Origin: a candidate division KSB1 bacterium
GTDB taxonomy: Bacteria; Zhuqueibacterota; Zhuqueibacteria; JANLFK01; Oleimicrobiaceae
Length of the DNA: 64,000 nucleotides
NCBI GenBank assembly: GCA_024655945.1
Contig: JANLFK010000009.1
Coordinates: 1-64,000 of the forward strand
Direction: 5' to 3'
Shown here: piece after piece, positions 25,404 to 35,115 of the stretch
Position numbering within the stretch: position 1 is the stretch's first letter
Layout: the number at the start of each line of letters is the position of its first letter
The notes under the pieces: model-generated
What the model saw: only the letters and a program-made list of their open reading frames with translations
The model's database searches: none
What the model was told of the DNA's origin: nothing
Made by a program: the position numbers and the translations under genes

Positions 25404-28400
25404 TTGGTCAAGAAAGTGCTTTCGCCAAGGTTGAGAGCCGGTGCGGCCGTGATTGGTCTCCTGAGCCTGACAACGTGGGTGCAAGGTCAGGGTCTGGTGC
25501 AGGTGACCTTTCGGCACTACCCGACCTCCACAAGGGTGGTGCGCGCCTTTGTGCCCGGAACGTTCAATAACTGGGGTCCGAACAGTAACGGGCGCATCTA
25601 TCCCAACGCGCCATCCCAGATGGAGTATGTCGACTCGCTGGGTTTCTACGTGAAGCGCGTTGCTCTGACTGTGGGCACGACGCAGCAGTACAAGTTCCAT
25701 GAACACTACGACCCCTCGGGCGCGCTGTGGCAGTGGTTCACCGACCCCCTCAATCCGCGCATCAACTACGCGGACAACAACAATTCCGTCCTGCCGGTTG
25801 AGCCGGCCATGGTGTTTGAACTTTGGCCGCCCAAGGACGCGGTGCTGAGCAATCAGACGCCCACGATTGTGGCCGCCATATGCGTCGTGCAGGGGGATTC
25901 TGTCCTGCTCGAACAGTCGACGGTGAGCGTCGATGGCAAGGTGTGGGGCAGCTTTGCCGGCCGCATGGTGGAGGGGTTATCTCTTCTCCGCTTTCCTCTT
26001 CGGGAGCTGACCAGCGGTGTGCATGCGGTACGCGTGGACGTGCGCACTCGGCAAGGGCGACACGCGAGTGATTCCACGTTTTTCACTTACGTGGCGGGGG
26101 CGGTGTATTTCGAGACGCCCTCTACCGACAGCTGCTGGGCCGGTGCCCGCACCATTCGCTGGCGCACGGCGCCGGGGGTGGTCGCGCGCACGGTGACTCT
26201 CTACCAAGTGGGCAGCCACCCGCTCGTGTTTCAACCTTCCGCTTCCGGGGAGTACCAGTGGACCGTCAATCTGCGCTACGGGATGAATCGCTTTGTGGTG
26301 ACGGTCACCGACACCGGTGGCGTGACCAGCACCTCAGACACCCTTTGCTTGCGCTACCCGCCGCCACAGGCGCCACAGCCGCAGATTGCCTTTGAGCGCG
26401 TCGGGCGGAAAATACGCGTCTCTGGCAGGGGGAACGACCCGCAGGGCAAGAGCGTCAGTTTTCTTTGGTCCTGTCAGGAGACGAACCCGGCAGCGCTCGT
26501 CGGAGTGGAGGGGCGTAGCGATTCGACCTTCGAAATCGATCTCCCGCCCGTTCCCGGTGACTATGCACTGAAATTGACTGTCACCGACCCGGATGGGCAT
26601 GTGAACTCCACAGTCAACTTTTTCAGCGTGGTAAACGACTCTGAGCTCGTGATTCCTCAGCTCTCCACTGTTCCCCTCTGGGTGGCACAGGCGTGCGTGT
26701 ACTGCATGTTTGTGAGGTCGTTTACCCCGCAAGGGACGTTGCGGGCGGCCACCGATAGCCTCGATCACATCCGGCGAATGGGGTGCAACGTCATCTGGGT
26801 GCTGCCGGTGATGGACGTGGAGGGCACAGTCGATCAGGGAACAAACATTGGCTACAACATCGTCGATTTCTACCATGTCGAGCCTTACTACGGCACGGAG
26901 GATGACTTCCGCCAGTTCGTGCGCCGCGCCCACGAGTTAGGGCTACGGGTGATTTTGGACGTCACGCCCAATCACACCAGCCGTTCGCACCCATTGGCCT
27001 TGAACGTGCGCGCCAAGAAGCGCTTTAGCAGGTACTACGACTTTTATCAACACTCCATCATTCCGCACGATGACAACGGCTTAGGACAGAGTGTGTCCGC
27101 AGACGGTATCGTGTACTACTCCGGCTTTTCGGACGCCTTGCTGAACTGGAACTGGGCTGACGAGGAGGCGCGGCAGTACATGCTGGCTGTTTACACGCAC
27201 TGGCTGCGCACCTATGAGGTCGACGGCTTCCGCCTTGACGTGTACTGGGGGCCACACCGTCGCTATGGGCGCGCTGCCTTCGATGAGCCGCTTCGCCAGG
27301 CCCTGCGCGCGGCAAAGGCCGATATCATGCTCTTGGGAGAGAGCAACGGCACCGGCAGCGGCTCGGAGGTGCAATATGCCGACCAAGGTGGCGGCATGGA
27401 TGTGGGCTATGACTGGATGCTCAGCGGAGCGGTCGACCGCTTCCCTACCATCTCCACGCTGGACGCTCGTCTGTACAATGCTGGGTATCGACCTGGGCCA
27501 AACTCGTTCTTCCTGCGCTTCTTGGAGAATCAGGATGAAGACCGCGTGGCCTACCGCTACACCAGCATCGAAAAGACCGTGCCAGTGTCCACAGCCGTGT
27601 TCTTGAGCACCGGCATCCCTCTCTTGTACCAGGGGCAGGAGGTAGGCATGGGATATGGGATGTCTGGAAGCAGAGACTACCGGGTGCGCTCCACGGTCAA
27701 TTGGCAGAACCCAGCGGCCACCGTCCTGGCCAGGCACTACCAGAAATTGGTGCACATCAGGGCCCAGTTCCCCGCGTTTGCCAGGCAGTTCGAGGACAGC
27801 AACGGCGACTTGCGCATCGATGGCGCGGACCGCTCCGTACAGGTGCGCTTGTCCACCAGTGCCGCGGATGTCTATGCCTTCGGACGCCCCTGGCAGGATC
27901 AAAACGGCGTCGTGGTCATGAACTTTTCTGGCACCCCTGTGGCCTGTGAGGTGGTGGTTCAGCCCATCTCGTGGGCAGAGTTCAGCGACCCCTTCGACCC
28001 GGCGAAGTGGTACTATCTGAACGACCTCTATGCTGGCCAGTCCTCGCCCATGCTGGGCGCGTCGTTGGACAGGCTGCGGGTGAGCCTGGCCGCCTACGGC
28101 GTAGGGGTTTTCACCATCAGTACCGTTGAGCAGCGAGTGCAGCTGCCGCCGCTCACGGTGGCCGTGGACAGACCGGACCAGGAGGGCGCGATTGTCGGCT
28201 GGCAGTTACTTCAAAACTACCCCAATCCATTCAACTCTGTGACCAAGATCCGCTACTGGCTGGCCAGTGCCTGCGAGGTGCATCTGCAAGTCTTCGATGT
28301 ACGAGGCAGGAGGGTGAAAACCCTGTTTGAAGGTGGCCAATCGGAAGGGGAGCACGTGGCAATGTGGGACGGGAGCGCCGAGGACGGCAAGCAGGTTCCC

Positions 28401-28472
28401 ACTGGACTCTACTTCGTGCGGCTGCTGACCAGGGAATGGACAGACGTGCGCAAAATGGTCTTGGTCAGATGA
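25404..28472 (+). CDS. Secreted GH13 alpha-amylase-family enzyme with N-terminal glycogen-binding-like domain and T9SS tail
   Basis: About 1,022 residues from TTG 25404. The earlier ATG 25332 sits before a repeated hairpin, so I reject it, but the exact start is uncertain. A signal peptide ends near TTWVQGQ. A CBM48-like domain follows (FVPGTFNNWGPNSNGRI), then Ig-like segments. The GH13 catalytic domain shows region I DVTPNHTS, region II DGFRLDVYW with nucleophile Asp612, region III LLGESNG with acid/base Glu646, and region IV ENQDED with Asp711. The T9SS sorting domain runs from LLQNYPNPFN to KMVLVR. It should cleave alpha-glucans at the cell surface. Region I has Thr-Pro in place of the common Val-x. 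It overlaps the esterase gene by four bases. Confidence 0.9.
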   Translation: MVKKVLSPRLRAGAAVIGLLSLTTWVQGQGLVQVTFRHYPTSTRVVRAFVPGTFNNWGPNSNGRIYPNAPSQMEYVDSLGFYVKRVALTVGTTQQYKFHEHYDPSGALWQWFTDPLNPRINYADNNNSVLPVEPAMVFELWPPKDAVLSNQTPTIVAAICVVQGDSVLLEQSTVSVDGKVWGSFAGRMVEGLSLLRFPLRELTSGVHAVRVDVRTRQGRHASDSTFFTYVAGAVYFETPSTDSCWAGARTIRWRTAPGVVARTVTLYQVGSHPLVFQPSASGEYQWTVNLRYGMNRFVVTVTDTGGVTSTSDTLCLRYPPPQAPQPQIAFERVGRKIRVSGRGNDPQGKSVSFLWSCQETNPAALVGVEGRSDSTFEIDLPPVPGDYALKLTVTDPDGHVNSTVNFFSVVNDSELVIPQLSTVPLWVAQACVYCMFVRSFTPQGTLRAATDSLDHIRRMGCNVIWVLPVMDVEGTVDQGTNIGYNIVDFYHVEPYYGTEDDFRQFVRRAHELGLRVILDVTPNHTSRSHPLALNVRAKKRFSRYYDFYQHSIIPHDDNGLGQSVSADGIVYYSGFSDALLNWNWADEEARQYMLAVYTHWLRTYEVDGFRLDVYWGPHRRYGRAAFDEPLRQALRAAKADIMLLGESNGTGSGSEVQYADQGGGMDVGYDWMLSGAVDRFPTISTLDARLYNAGYRPGPNSFFLRFLENQDEDRVAYRYTSIEKTVPVSTAVFLSTGIPLLYQGQEVGMGYGMSGSRDYRVRSTVNWQNPAATVLARHYQKLVHIRAQFPAFARQFEDSNGDLRIDGADRSVQVRLSTSAADVYAFGRPWQDQNGVVVMNFSGTPVACEVVVQPISWAEFSDPFDPAKWYYLNDLYAGQSSPMLGASLDRLRVSLAAYGVGVFTISTVEQRVQLPPLTVAVDRPDQEGAIVGWQLLQNYPNPFNSVTKIRYWLASACEVHLQVFDVRGRRVKTLFEGGQSEGEHVAMWDGSAEDGKQVPTGLYFVRLLTREWTDVRKMVLVR

Positions 28473-31102
28473 CCCGTTGGCACCGGAGAAGGGTTGCGCA
28501 CGAGGGCGCTCGGCATTTGTCTTCGGCGATCGTCTTTTTGACGATCTGCCTGGCGAGCGCACCTTCATGGGCGCAGGGAAAGGGCAGGGTGGAACGGGTC
28601 ACCTTCTTCAGCCAGGCGCTGGGAATCAACAAGAGTGTCAACGTCTACTTGCCGCCAGGCTACGGCGTGCAGGGGGAGTACTACCCGGTGGTCTACCTGT
28701 TTCGTGGGCACGAGCGGGAGTGGGTGAACCGCGACGAGGAGGCCAGTCGCCGAGGCAGGAACATCCAGGACATTGCGGACGAGCTCTACGCCAAGGGGCT
28801 CATCGGCAAGATGATCTTGGTGATGCCTGGCCTCTCTTCGGACGACAACACCGTGCCGGGATTGGGCGTGAATTTCGTGCAGGTGGCAGCGGCTGGAGGC
28901 AAGAGCGGGATCGGCAGCGGACGTTTCGAGGACTTTATGCTCGATGATGTCATCCCGTACATCGACGTGCACTACCGAACGCTCCCGAGCCGCACGCAGC
29001 GAGGAGTGGATGGCTTCTCCCTGGGCGGCTACACCGCGATGATGTTTATCACCAAGCACCCGGAACTCTTCTGCTCAGCCGGTGCTTACGATGGCACGAT
29101 GATGTGGGTTGACCTGGACGACCCGCGCGCCGCCGGCCCTTTGGACGACGGCACCTGGCTGGGTTCATCGCTCTTTGACCCCGCCTTTGGCAGGCCGCGG
29201 GACCTTGCCGTGATGCTCAGCTACAATCCCTGCAACTTGGTGCGCGATGCCACACCGGGCAGATTGGCATTGTTGTCCACCTGCCAGTTTTTGATTCACA
29301 GCGCCGGGAGCGAGCGGGCAGGCAACCTGCAGCGTTCGCAGCACATGGTCGACGTGCTCCGCTCCCGGGGGCTGGAGAACGCTTTCGCCGATATTCGTCT
29401 CGCAGCGAATGCCGAGCACAACTGGTGGTTTGCCGACGAGCACATGCGCCTCGTCTTGCCCCTCCACTGGCAGAAGTTCCAGAACCCGACGTGCACCATG
29501 CCTCTTCGCCTTCTCGCGCCTGAGCCGGGCAGCCGTGTGGCTGGGCCGACAACGGTGGTCTGGTCACCCGGCCTTTTGCTGGCCCGCGCGTTCACCTTCC
29601 TCTCCTTCAGCCGCGACGAAGGGCAGCATTGGTTTCCCCTTGCCACGTTGACCTCCCCGGACACGACCTTTGTCTGGAACACCGCTGAGGTCGCCGACGG
29701 CACGTGCTACCGGTTGCGGGTGCTGGTGGTGGCGGATTCCCTTGCCGGCGTGACCTCGACGCAGGGCAGATTTACCGTGGACAATCCGGGAAACGGCCCG
29801 CCGGACTTGGCACTCCTGCATCCGCAGGAAGGCGAGGTGCTCATCGGTACCCAGCTTCTCACGTGGTTTGCTGACGATGCCGAGGGTGATTCGCTGCTCT
29901 TTAGCGCCGACTATTCATCCGACGACGGCCAAGACTGGAAGCCCCTCTTTGGCTGGCAGCAGGGAGTGCGGTCATTCGTCTGGCAGACGCCTCTCTTCGA
30001 AAACAGCCCTATGTACCGCCTTCTGCTGCGCTGCTCCGATGGGACGGCCACCGTGGTGGATACCTCCTCGCGCTTTGTTGTGGATAACCCCCGCACGGTG
30101 CTCGGCCAGGCCGTAGTGCGGCACGTCGCGGGGAACGGTTCCGGCAGCGTTGTCGTTCACGTCGTATCACCGAGCGAGGTAAGGGATGCCCTTTACCGCG
30201 TCACCTTCCGAGAAAACCCCACGCGCTACGATGTGTGGGAGGTGGGGAGCGGCACTCAGGTTGTGGCCGGCGCAACGGAGGTGGACGGCGCCACAGAAGG
30301 CCCCCTGTTCGACGGCATGCGCCTCGTGGTGGCCGACTTTGCGCAGGCGGAAGTGAACGAGGACAGTACCGGGTGGGCAGTTGGCGCATCCACGCTCTCC
30401 TACCGCATCTACTTGCCGACAGTGGACTTGGGAAGTGAACTGCTGGTTGCCGTCCCCTGGCCGGCGGACTATGCCATCACCCTGTTCTCGCAGGTGGTGG
30501 ATACTTCCAGCGGCTTGTGGGGCGCCCAGCCGCTGCCGATGATGTTCACGGTGCAGGAGTTGGTCTCAGGAGCTGCAGCAGAGGTCGTCTTCAACGACCA
30601 GGACGCCGATGCCAGCATTTCTGCGGGGGACGAGCTCTTCTTAGTGGCGCGCGACGAGCAGGGCCAGCCGGTGCTGACGTGGACGATCACCTTCAGCGGC
30701 CTGCCTGGCGCCTTGCCGCCCGTTCCCGGGGATGTTTTCGTGCTCAAGACCAAGAAGCCTTTCACCTCTCGGGATGTCTTTGAGTTCAGCCCGCTGAGGA
30801 GCGGGGTTGCCGCAGCCGGCACCGCGATCGGGCCGGGAGCTCTGGTCGTTAATGCGTATCCGAACCCCTTTAACGAGGCGGTGACGATCACCTGGACGCT
30901 GCCGGCGGCAAGCCTGCGGATTTTTGACCTGCGCGGCAGATTGGTGCGCCAGATGCGTCTGGCGGCCGAAGCGAGTGGCCAGCGCGCTGTGCTGTGGGAC
31001 GGGGCCGACGATGGTGGCTGGCAATTGCCCAGCGGCGTGTACCTCATTCGCGTGCAAGTCGGCCAAGGCACAAGGACAAGCAAGGTGGTGCTTATGCGAT
31101 GA
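28469..31102 (+). CDS. Secreted esterase-D-like alpha/beta hydrolase with T9SS tail
   Basis: About 877 residues. ATG 28469 overlaps the amylase stop as ATGA, so translation is probably coupled. The signal peptide ends near SAPSWAQG. Residues about 40-330 form a putative-esterase (esterase D) domain, with the nucleophile elbow GFSLGG (Ser184) and a downstream AEHNWWF segment that may supply the His. Ig/FN3-like beta domains follow (PGSRVAGPTTVVWSPG, PQEGEVLIGTQLLTW). A T9SS domain ends the protein (NAYPNPFNEAVTITW to KVVLMR). It may remove acyl groups from the glycan attacked by the amylase. The substrate is not evident from sequence. Confidence 0.8.
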   Translation: MTRWHRRRVAHEGARHLSSAIVFLTICLASAPSWAQGKGRVERVTFFSQALGINKSVNVYLPPGYGVQGEYYPVVYLFRGHEREWVNRDEEASRRGRNIQDIADELYAKGLIGKMILVMPGLSSDDNTVPGLGVNFVQVAAAGGKSGIGSGRFEDFMLDDVIPYIDVHYRTLPSRTQRGVDGFSLGGYTAMMFITKHPELFCSAGAYDGTMMWVDLDDPRAAGPLDDGTWLGSSLFDPAFGRPRDLAVMLSYNPCNLVRDATPGRLALLSTCQFLIHSAGSERAGNLQRSQHMVDVLRSRGLENAFADIRLAANAEHNWWFADEHMRLVLPLHWQKFQNPTCTMPLRLLAPEPGSRVAGPTTVVWSPGLLLARAFTFLSFSRDEGQHWFPLATLTSPDTTFVWNTAEVADGTCYRLRVLVVADSLAGVTSTQGRFTVDNPGNGPPDLALLHPQEGEVLIGTQLLTWFADDAEGDSLLFSADYSSDDGQDWKPLFGWQQGVRSFVWQTPLFENSPMYRLLLRCSDGTATVVDTSSRFVVDNPRTVLGQAVVRHVAGNGSGSVVVHVVSPSEVRDALYRVTFRENPTRYDVWEVGSGTQVVAGATEVDGATEGPLFDGMRLVVADFAQAEVNEDSTGWAVGASTLSYRIYLPTVDLGSELLVAVPWPADYAITLFSQVVDTSSGLWGAQPLPMMFTVQELVSGAAAEVVFNDQDADASISAGDELFLVARDEQGQPVLTWTITFSGLPGALPPVPGDVFVLKTKKPFTSRDVFEFSPLRSGVAAAGTAIGPGALVVNAYPNPFNEAVTITWTLPAASLRIFDLRGRLVRQMRLAAEASGQRAVLWDGADDGGWQLPSGVYLIRVQVGQGTRTSKVVLMR

Positions 31103-31146
31103 CAGGACTTTCGACGGAAAGGAACGGCTACTGAGGAGGAGGTGCG

Positions 31147-32979
31147 ATGGTTCTGATTGACTACGTGGTGGTGGGCATCTATCTCATCGCAATAGTGATC
31201 GTGGGTCTGCTGCTGCAGCGGCGTGCCTCTGCTGGCATCGACTCGTACTTTCTGGGCAACCGGCGGCTGCCCTGGTGGCTCTTGGGGTGCTCGGGCATGG
31301 CCTCCTGCCTGGACGTGAGCGGCACGATGATTAACACTGCCTGGATCTTTGCCCTGGGCGTGAGCGGTCTCTTCATCGAAATCCGTGGCGGGGTCACGCT
31401 GCTCATGGCCTTTCTGATGATTTTCACCGGCAAGTGGCAGAGACGGGCCCAGGTGATGACTATGGCCGAGTGGATGCGCTTCCGCTTCGGCGAAGGGCGC
31501 CAGGGCGACGTGGCCCGCCTGGTGGCCGCCATCTCGACTATCGTCATGACCATTGCCATGCTCACCTACTTTGCCGTGGGTTCGGGAAAATTCATCGGCA
31601 CCTTTTTGGGTATCCCACCGTTTCTTGGCATGTCCTCGGAGTTCTGGGCCGCCACCCTGATGATCGTGCTGGCGATGATCTATACCGTGGCCAGCGGGCT
31701 CTACGGCGTGGTGTGGACTGACCTGTTCCAGAGCATGTTGATTTTTGCAGTCATCGCCTACACGGCGATACTTTCCTTCCACGTCGCTTTGCCAGAGGTT
31801 TTCTCCATTTCCGTGCCGCTAAAGGATGGCGGCTTTCAGGCCGTCCAGGCGACGCGCGCCACCTGGACCAGTGCCTTGCCCCGCTGGAAGGTGGATTTCC
31901 CCGCAGACTCGGCCTATGCCATCTACAACCTGTTCGGCATAAGCATCCTTTTCTACCTCATCAAGGTGACCATTGAAGGATACGGCGGCGGCAGTGGCTT
32001 TATTGTGCAGCGCCACTTTGCGGCGCGCAGCGACCGCGAGGCAGGGCTGCTGAGCCTGTTCTGGATATTCCTCCTTTCCTTTCGCTGGGTGTTCATTGCT
32101 GCCATCGCGGTGCTGGGCATCTCCTATGGGGCAAATCACCATCTCATAAGCGACCCAGAGACGGTGATTCCGGTGGTCATTCGTGACCTCACCCACACGG
32201 GCGTGCGCGGGTTGATGGTGGCCGGCCTCATGGCCGCGGCGATGTCCACTTTCGACTCCACGGTCAACGCCGGTGCCGCCTACTGGGTGAAGGACATCTA
32301 CCAGGCGTTCATCAACCCCGAGGCCAGCGAGCGCGCGCTGATGGTGCACGGGCGGGTGGCATCGGTGGCGGTGGTGCTCATTGGCCTGCTGTTCAGCGTG
32401 GTGGTCAAAAACATCAACCAGATCTGGGGATGGATCACCATGAGCATCAGCGCCGGGTTATTTATTCCGGTTCTCTTGCGCTGGTACTGGTGGCGGATGA
32501 ACGGCTATGGCTTTGCCCTTGGCACAGTAGCAGGCATGGTGGCCGCCGTTCTGCAGCGCCTCCTGCTTCCGGATGTGCCTGAGTACGTGGCCTTCAGCCT
32601 CGCCAGCGGGAGCTCGCTTGTGGGGACGATCCTGGGCACCTTGGCCACCAGGCCCACCGATCGGCAGGTGTTGCGCAACTTCTACTGCACCACGCGTCCC
32701 TTTGGATTCTGGGGGCCGGTCAGGGAGGTGTTTTCCCCGCAGGTCCAGGACAAGCTGCGCGGGGAGCACCGCCGCGACATCGTGTCGACTTTCATGGCCG
32801 TGCCCTGGCAGCTTGTCCTTTTCCTGCTCTGGATGATGGTCATCATGCATCGCTGGGACCAGTTCAAATATGGGTTGGTGTTGCTTGTCGCCCTGTCGAT
32901 CGGGCTTTACTTCACCTGGTTCCGTCACTTGGGCAAAGAGGTCCCTGCCCAGGGGCGAGGAGGCGCAACTGTCAGTTAA
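31147..32979 (+). CDS. Sodium/solute symporter (SSS/SLC5 family)
   Basis: A 610-residue integral membrane protein with many hydrophobic helices and the SSS opening MVLIDYVVVGIYLIAIVIVG, followed by the NRRLPWWLLGCSGMASCLDVSGTM segment typical of the family. It has a good site (GAGGAGGTG) before ATG 31147 and follows the esterase by 44 bases. The likely role is sodium-coupled uptake of a sugar or small solute released by the surface enzymes. It lies immediately before a sugar ABC importer, so the locus has two alternative inner-membrane routes. The substrate cannot be read from the sequence. Confidence 0.85.
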   Translation: MVLIDYVVVGIYLIAIVIVGLLLQRRASAGIDSYFLGNRRLPWWLLGCSGMASCLDVSGTMINTAWIFALGVSGLFIEIRGGVTLLMAFLMIFTGKWQRRAQVMTMAEWMRFRFGEGRQGDVARLVAAISTIVMTIAMLTYFAVGSGKFIGTFLGIPPFLGMSSEFWAATLMIVLAMIYTVASGLYGVVWTDLFQSMLIFAVIAYTAILSFHVALPEVFSISVPLKDGGFQAVQATRATWTSALPRWKVDFPADSAYAIYNLFGISILFYLIKVTIEGYGGGSGFIVQRHFAARSDREAGLLSLFWIFLLSFRWVFIAAIAVLGISYGANHHLISDPETVIPVVIRDLTHTGVRGLMVAGLMAAAMSTFDSTVNAGAAYWVKDIYQAFINPEASERALMVHGRVASVAVVLIGLLFSVVVKNINQIWGWITMSISAGLFIPVLLRWYWWRMNGYGFALGTVAGMVAAVLQRLLLPDVPEYVAFSLASGSSLVGTILGTLATRPTDRQVLRNFYCTTRPFGFWGPVREVFSPQVQDKLRGEHRRDIVSTFMAVPWQLVLFLLWMMVIMHRWDQFKYGLVLLVALSIGLYFTWFRHLGKEVPAQGRGGATVS

Positions 32980-32992
32980 GGCGCACGCGGCC

Positions 32993-34219
32993 ATGCGCAA
33001 GCTTCTCCTGGCGATCCTGGTGGGCTTGGTGCTACCCGGTTGTTCCCGCAACGAGCGGCGCATCATGGTCTGGACCTCGTTGCGCCCCGTGGAGCGTCAG
33101 GTGCTGGCCGCGCAACTGGCCAAATTCGCCGAGCGCCACCCGGGATGGCAGTTCGGCCAGCTCTTCTACGGGCCGGAGGAGTGCCGCACCAATTTCATTA
33201 TCTCCGCCTTGGGTGGGAGCGGTCCGGCCTTGCTGCACGGCGCCAGCGACAATGTCGGCCCATTGGTGGAGTTGGGGGTGATCCAGCCCATCGAGCCGCA
33301 TGTGAGCCAGGCCTTCTTGGATAGCTTCCTCACCACGCCCATTGTGGCGAACACCTGGTACCGGGGACACCTCTACCAGGTCGCCGACCGCCTGGGAAAC
33401 CACCTCTGCCTGGTCTACAACAAGAAGATAGTGAAGCGAGCTCCCAGAACCATCAGCGAGCTCATCGAGTTCGGCAAGAACTTTTGCCGGGATGAAAACG
33501 GCGACGGCAAACCGGACCGCTATGCCTTGGCCTGGAACTACACCGAGCCGTTCTTCGTGGTGCCGTTCATCGGCGGGTACGGCGGTTGGATCATGGACGA
33601 GCAGAACAGGCCTACCCTGGACACCCCGGCCGTGGTCAAAGCGGGCAGGCTCATTTACGAGCTGGCGCATGTGCACAAGATCATCCCGGTGGAATGCGAC
33701 TATGAGATTGCCAATGCCCTGTTCAAAGATGGCATAGCGGCGATGATTATCAATGGCCCGTGGTCGTGGGGCACCTACATTGAAAGCGGCATCGACATCG
33801 GCCTGGCCAGGATCCCCATGATTGATGAGACCGGCCTGTGGCCCACGCCCATGGTGTCGCCCTTGGGCTATTCGCTGAACGCCAATCTGCGGGGCGAACG
33901 CTTGCGTGTGGCTGTGGAGCTGTTGCGTTTTCTCACCTCCACAGAGGTGGAGTTAGAATTCACCCGGATCGCCAGCACGATACCATCGCGGGTCGACGCC
34001 TACGAGCACCCGGTGGTGCGCGACAATGAGCTGCTGCAGCGCTCCATCGACCAGCTGGTGGTGGGGAGGCCCATGCCGGTGGTCACCGAGCTGCGCATGA
34101 TTTGGGATGCTATGCGTCCGAGCTACCAGGGCCTTTTCACGGGGGCCGTGTCGCCGGAGCGCGCCGCCAAGGACATGCAGCAGATGGCCCTTCGTCTGAT
34201 CCGCGAGAGCAGGGATTAG
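32993..34219 (+). CDS. Sugar ABC transporter substrate-binding lipoprotein (MalE-type)
   Basis: About 408 residues from ATG 32993, 13 bases past the symporter stop. The signal peptide ends in a lipobox, LVLPGC, so the binding protein is lipid-anchored. It has the family 1 extracellular solute-binding pattern: a MVWTSLRPVERQVL start, ALLHGASDNVGPLVELGVIQPI, YNKKIVKRAPRTISELIEFGK, FKDGIAAMIINGPWSWG, and the late PRVxP-like segment. It hands sugar to the two permeases that follow at four-base spacings. No ATPase gene is present in the cluster. Confidence 0.88.
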   Translation: MRKLLLAILVGLVLPGCSRNERRIMVWTSLRPVERQVLAAQLAKFAERHPGWQFGQLFYGPEECRTNFIISALGGSGPALLHGASDNVGPLVELGVIQPIEPHVSQAFLDSFLTTPIVANTWYRGHLYQVADRLGNHLCLVYNKKIVKRAPRTISELIEFGKNFCRDENGDGKPDRYALAWNYTEPFFVVPFIGGYGGWIMDEQNRPTLDTPAVVKAGRLIYELAHVHKIIPVECDYEIANALFKDGIAAMIINGPWSWGTYIESGIDIGLARIPMIDETGLWPTPMVSPLGYSLNANLRGERLRVAVELLRFLTSTEVELEFTRIASTIPSRVDAYEHPVVRDNELLQRSIDQLVVGRPMPVVTELRMIWDAMRPSYQGLFTGAVSPERAAKDMQQMALRLIRESRD

Positions 34220-34223
34220 GAGC

Positions 34224-35111
34224 ATGGCCGCCTACCAGAGCCACACCAACCGCTTAGCCTACGTCTATGTGCTGCCAGCCCTCGTGGTCATGGGCGCAGT
34301 GGTTGCCTATCCGTTCGTCTACAACGTCGTTATTTCCTTCTCCAACATGAACCTGACGCACTTCCGCGACTGGCGGCTCAAGGGATTGAACAACTATGGC
34401 GCAGTGCTCAGCGATCGGCTCTTCTGGTACTTTTTGGGCAAGACCTGCCTGTGGACGGTGCTCAACGTGGTCTGCCACGTGGTCATCGGCGTGTTTCTGG
34501 CCCTGGTCCTGGACAAGGATCTGCGTGGCAGGACAGTCTTTCGCACCGTGCTCATTCTGCCGTGGGCGGTGCCGCAGTACATCACGGCGCTCACCTGGCG
34601 CGGCATGTTCAACGCGGAATACGGAGCGATAAGCTTGCTTCTGGAGAGGGCGCTGGGAATCAAGGTGCCCTGGCTCTCCACCGAGTGGGGGGCCTTTGCT
34701 GCCTGTCTGATCACCAACATCTGGCTTGGGTTCCCGTTCATGATGATCGTCGCCTTGGGCGGCTTGCAGAGCATCCCCGACGAGCTGTACGAGGCTGCAG
34801 CCATCGATGGTTCCTCCTGGTGGCATCGTTTGCGGCACGTCACCGTCCCGCTGCTCAAGCCGGTAATGGTGCCGGCGGTGACTTTGGGCGTGATTTGGAC
34901 GTTCAACAACTTTAACGTGGTGTGGCTGGTGAGCAACGGGGGCGAGCCCTCTGACAAGACGCACATTCTGGTCTCTTGGGTCTACAAGGCTGGGTTCACC
35001 TATTTCCGCATGGGCTATGCCGCAGCCTTTTCCATGGTCATCTTTGCCATCCTGCTGATGTTCAGCTGGAACTTTATCAAGCGTACCAAGGCGACGGAGG
35101 CAGTGTACTGA
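34224..35111 (+). CDS. Sugar ABC transporter permease (MalF-type)
   Basis: A 295-residue membrane protein with about six helices. The EAA loop that contacts the ATPase is clear: EAAAIDGSSWWHRLRHVTVP, followed by LL. Start ATG 34224 has TAGGAG upstream and lies four bases after the binding-protein stop, so the genes are co-transcribed. It should form a heterodimer with the next permease. The short N-terminus (one helix before the core) differs from enterobacterial MalF, which has a large periplasmic loop. Confidence 0.9.
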   Translation: MAAYQSHTNRLAYVYVLPALVVMGAVVAYPFVYNVVISFSNMNLTHFRDWRLKGLNNYGAVLSDRLFWYFLGKTCLWTVLNVVCHVVIGVFLALVLDKDLRGRTVFRTVLILPWAVPQYITALTWRGMFNAEYGAISLLLERALGIKVPWLSTEWGAFAACLITNIWLGFPFMMIVALGGLQSIPDELYEAAAIDGSSWWHRLRHVTVPLLKPVMVPAVTLGVIWTFNNFNVVWLVSNGGEPSDKTHILVSWVYKAGFTYFRMGYAAAFSMVIFAILLMFSWNFIKRTKATEAVY

Positions 35112-35115
35112 ACCG

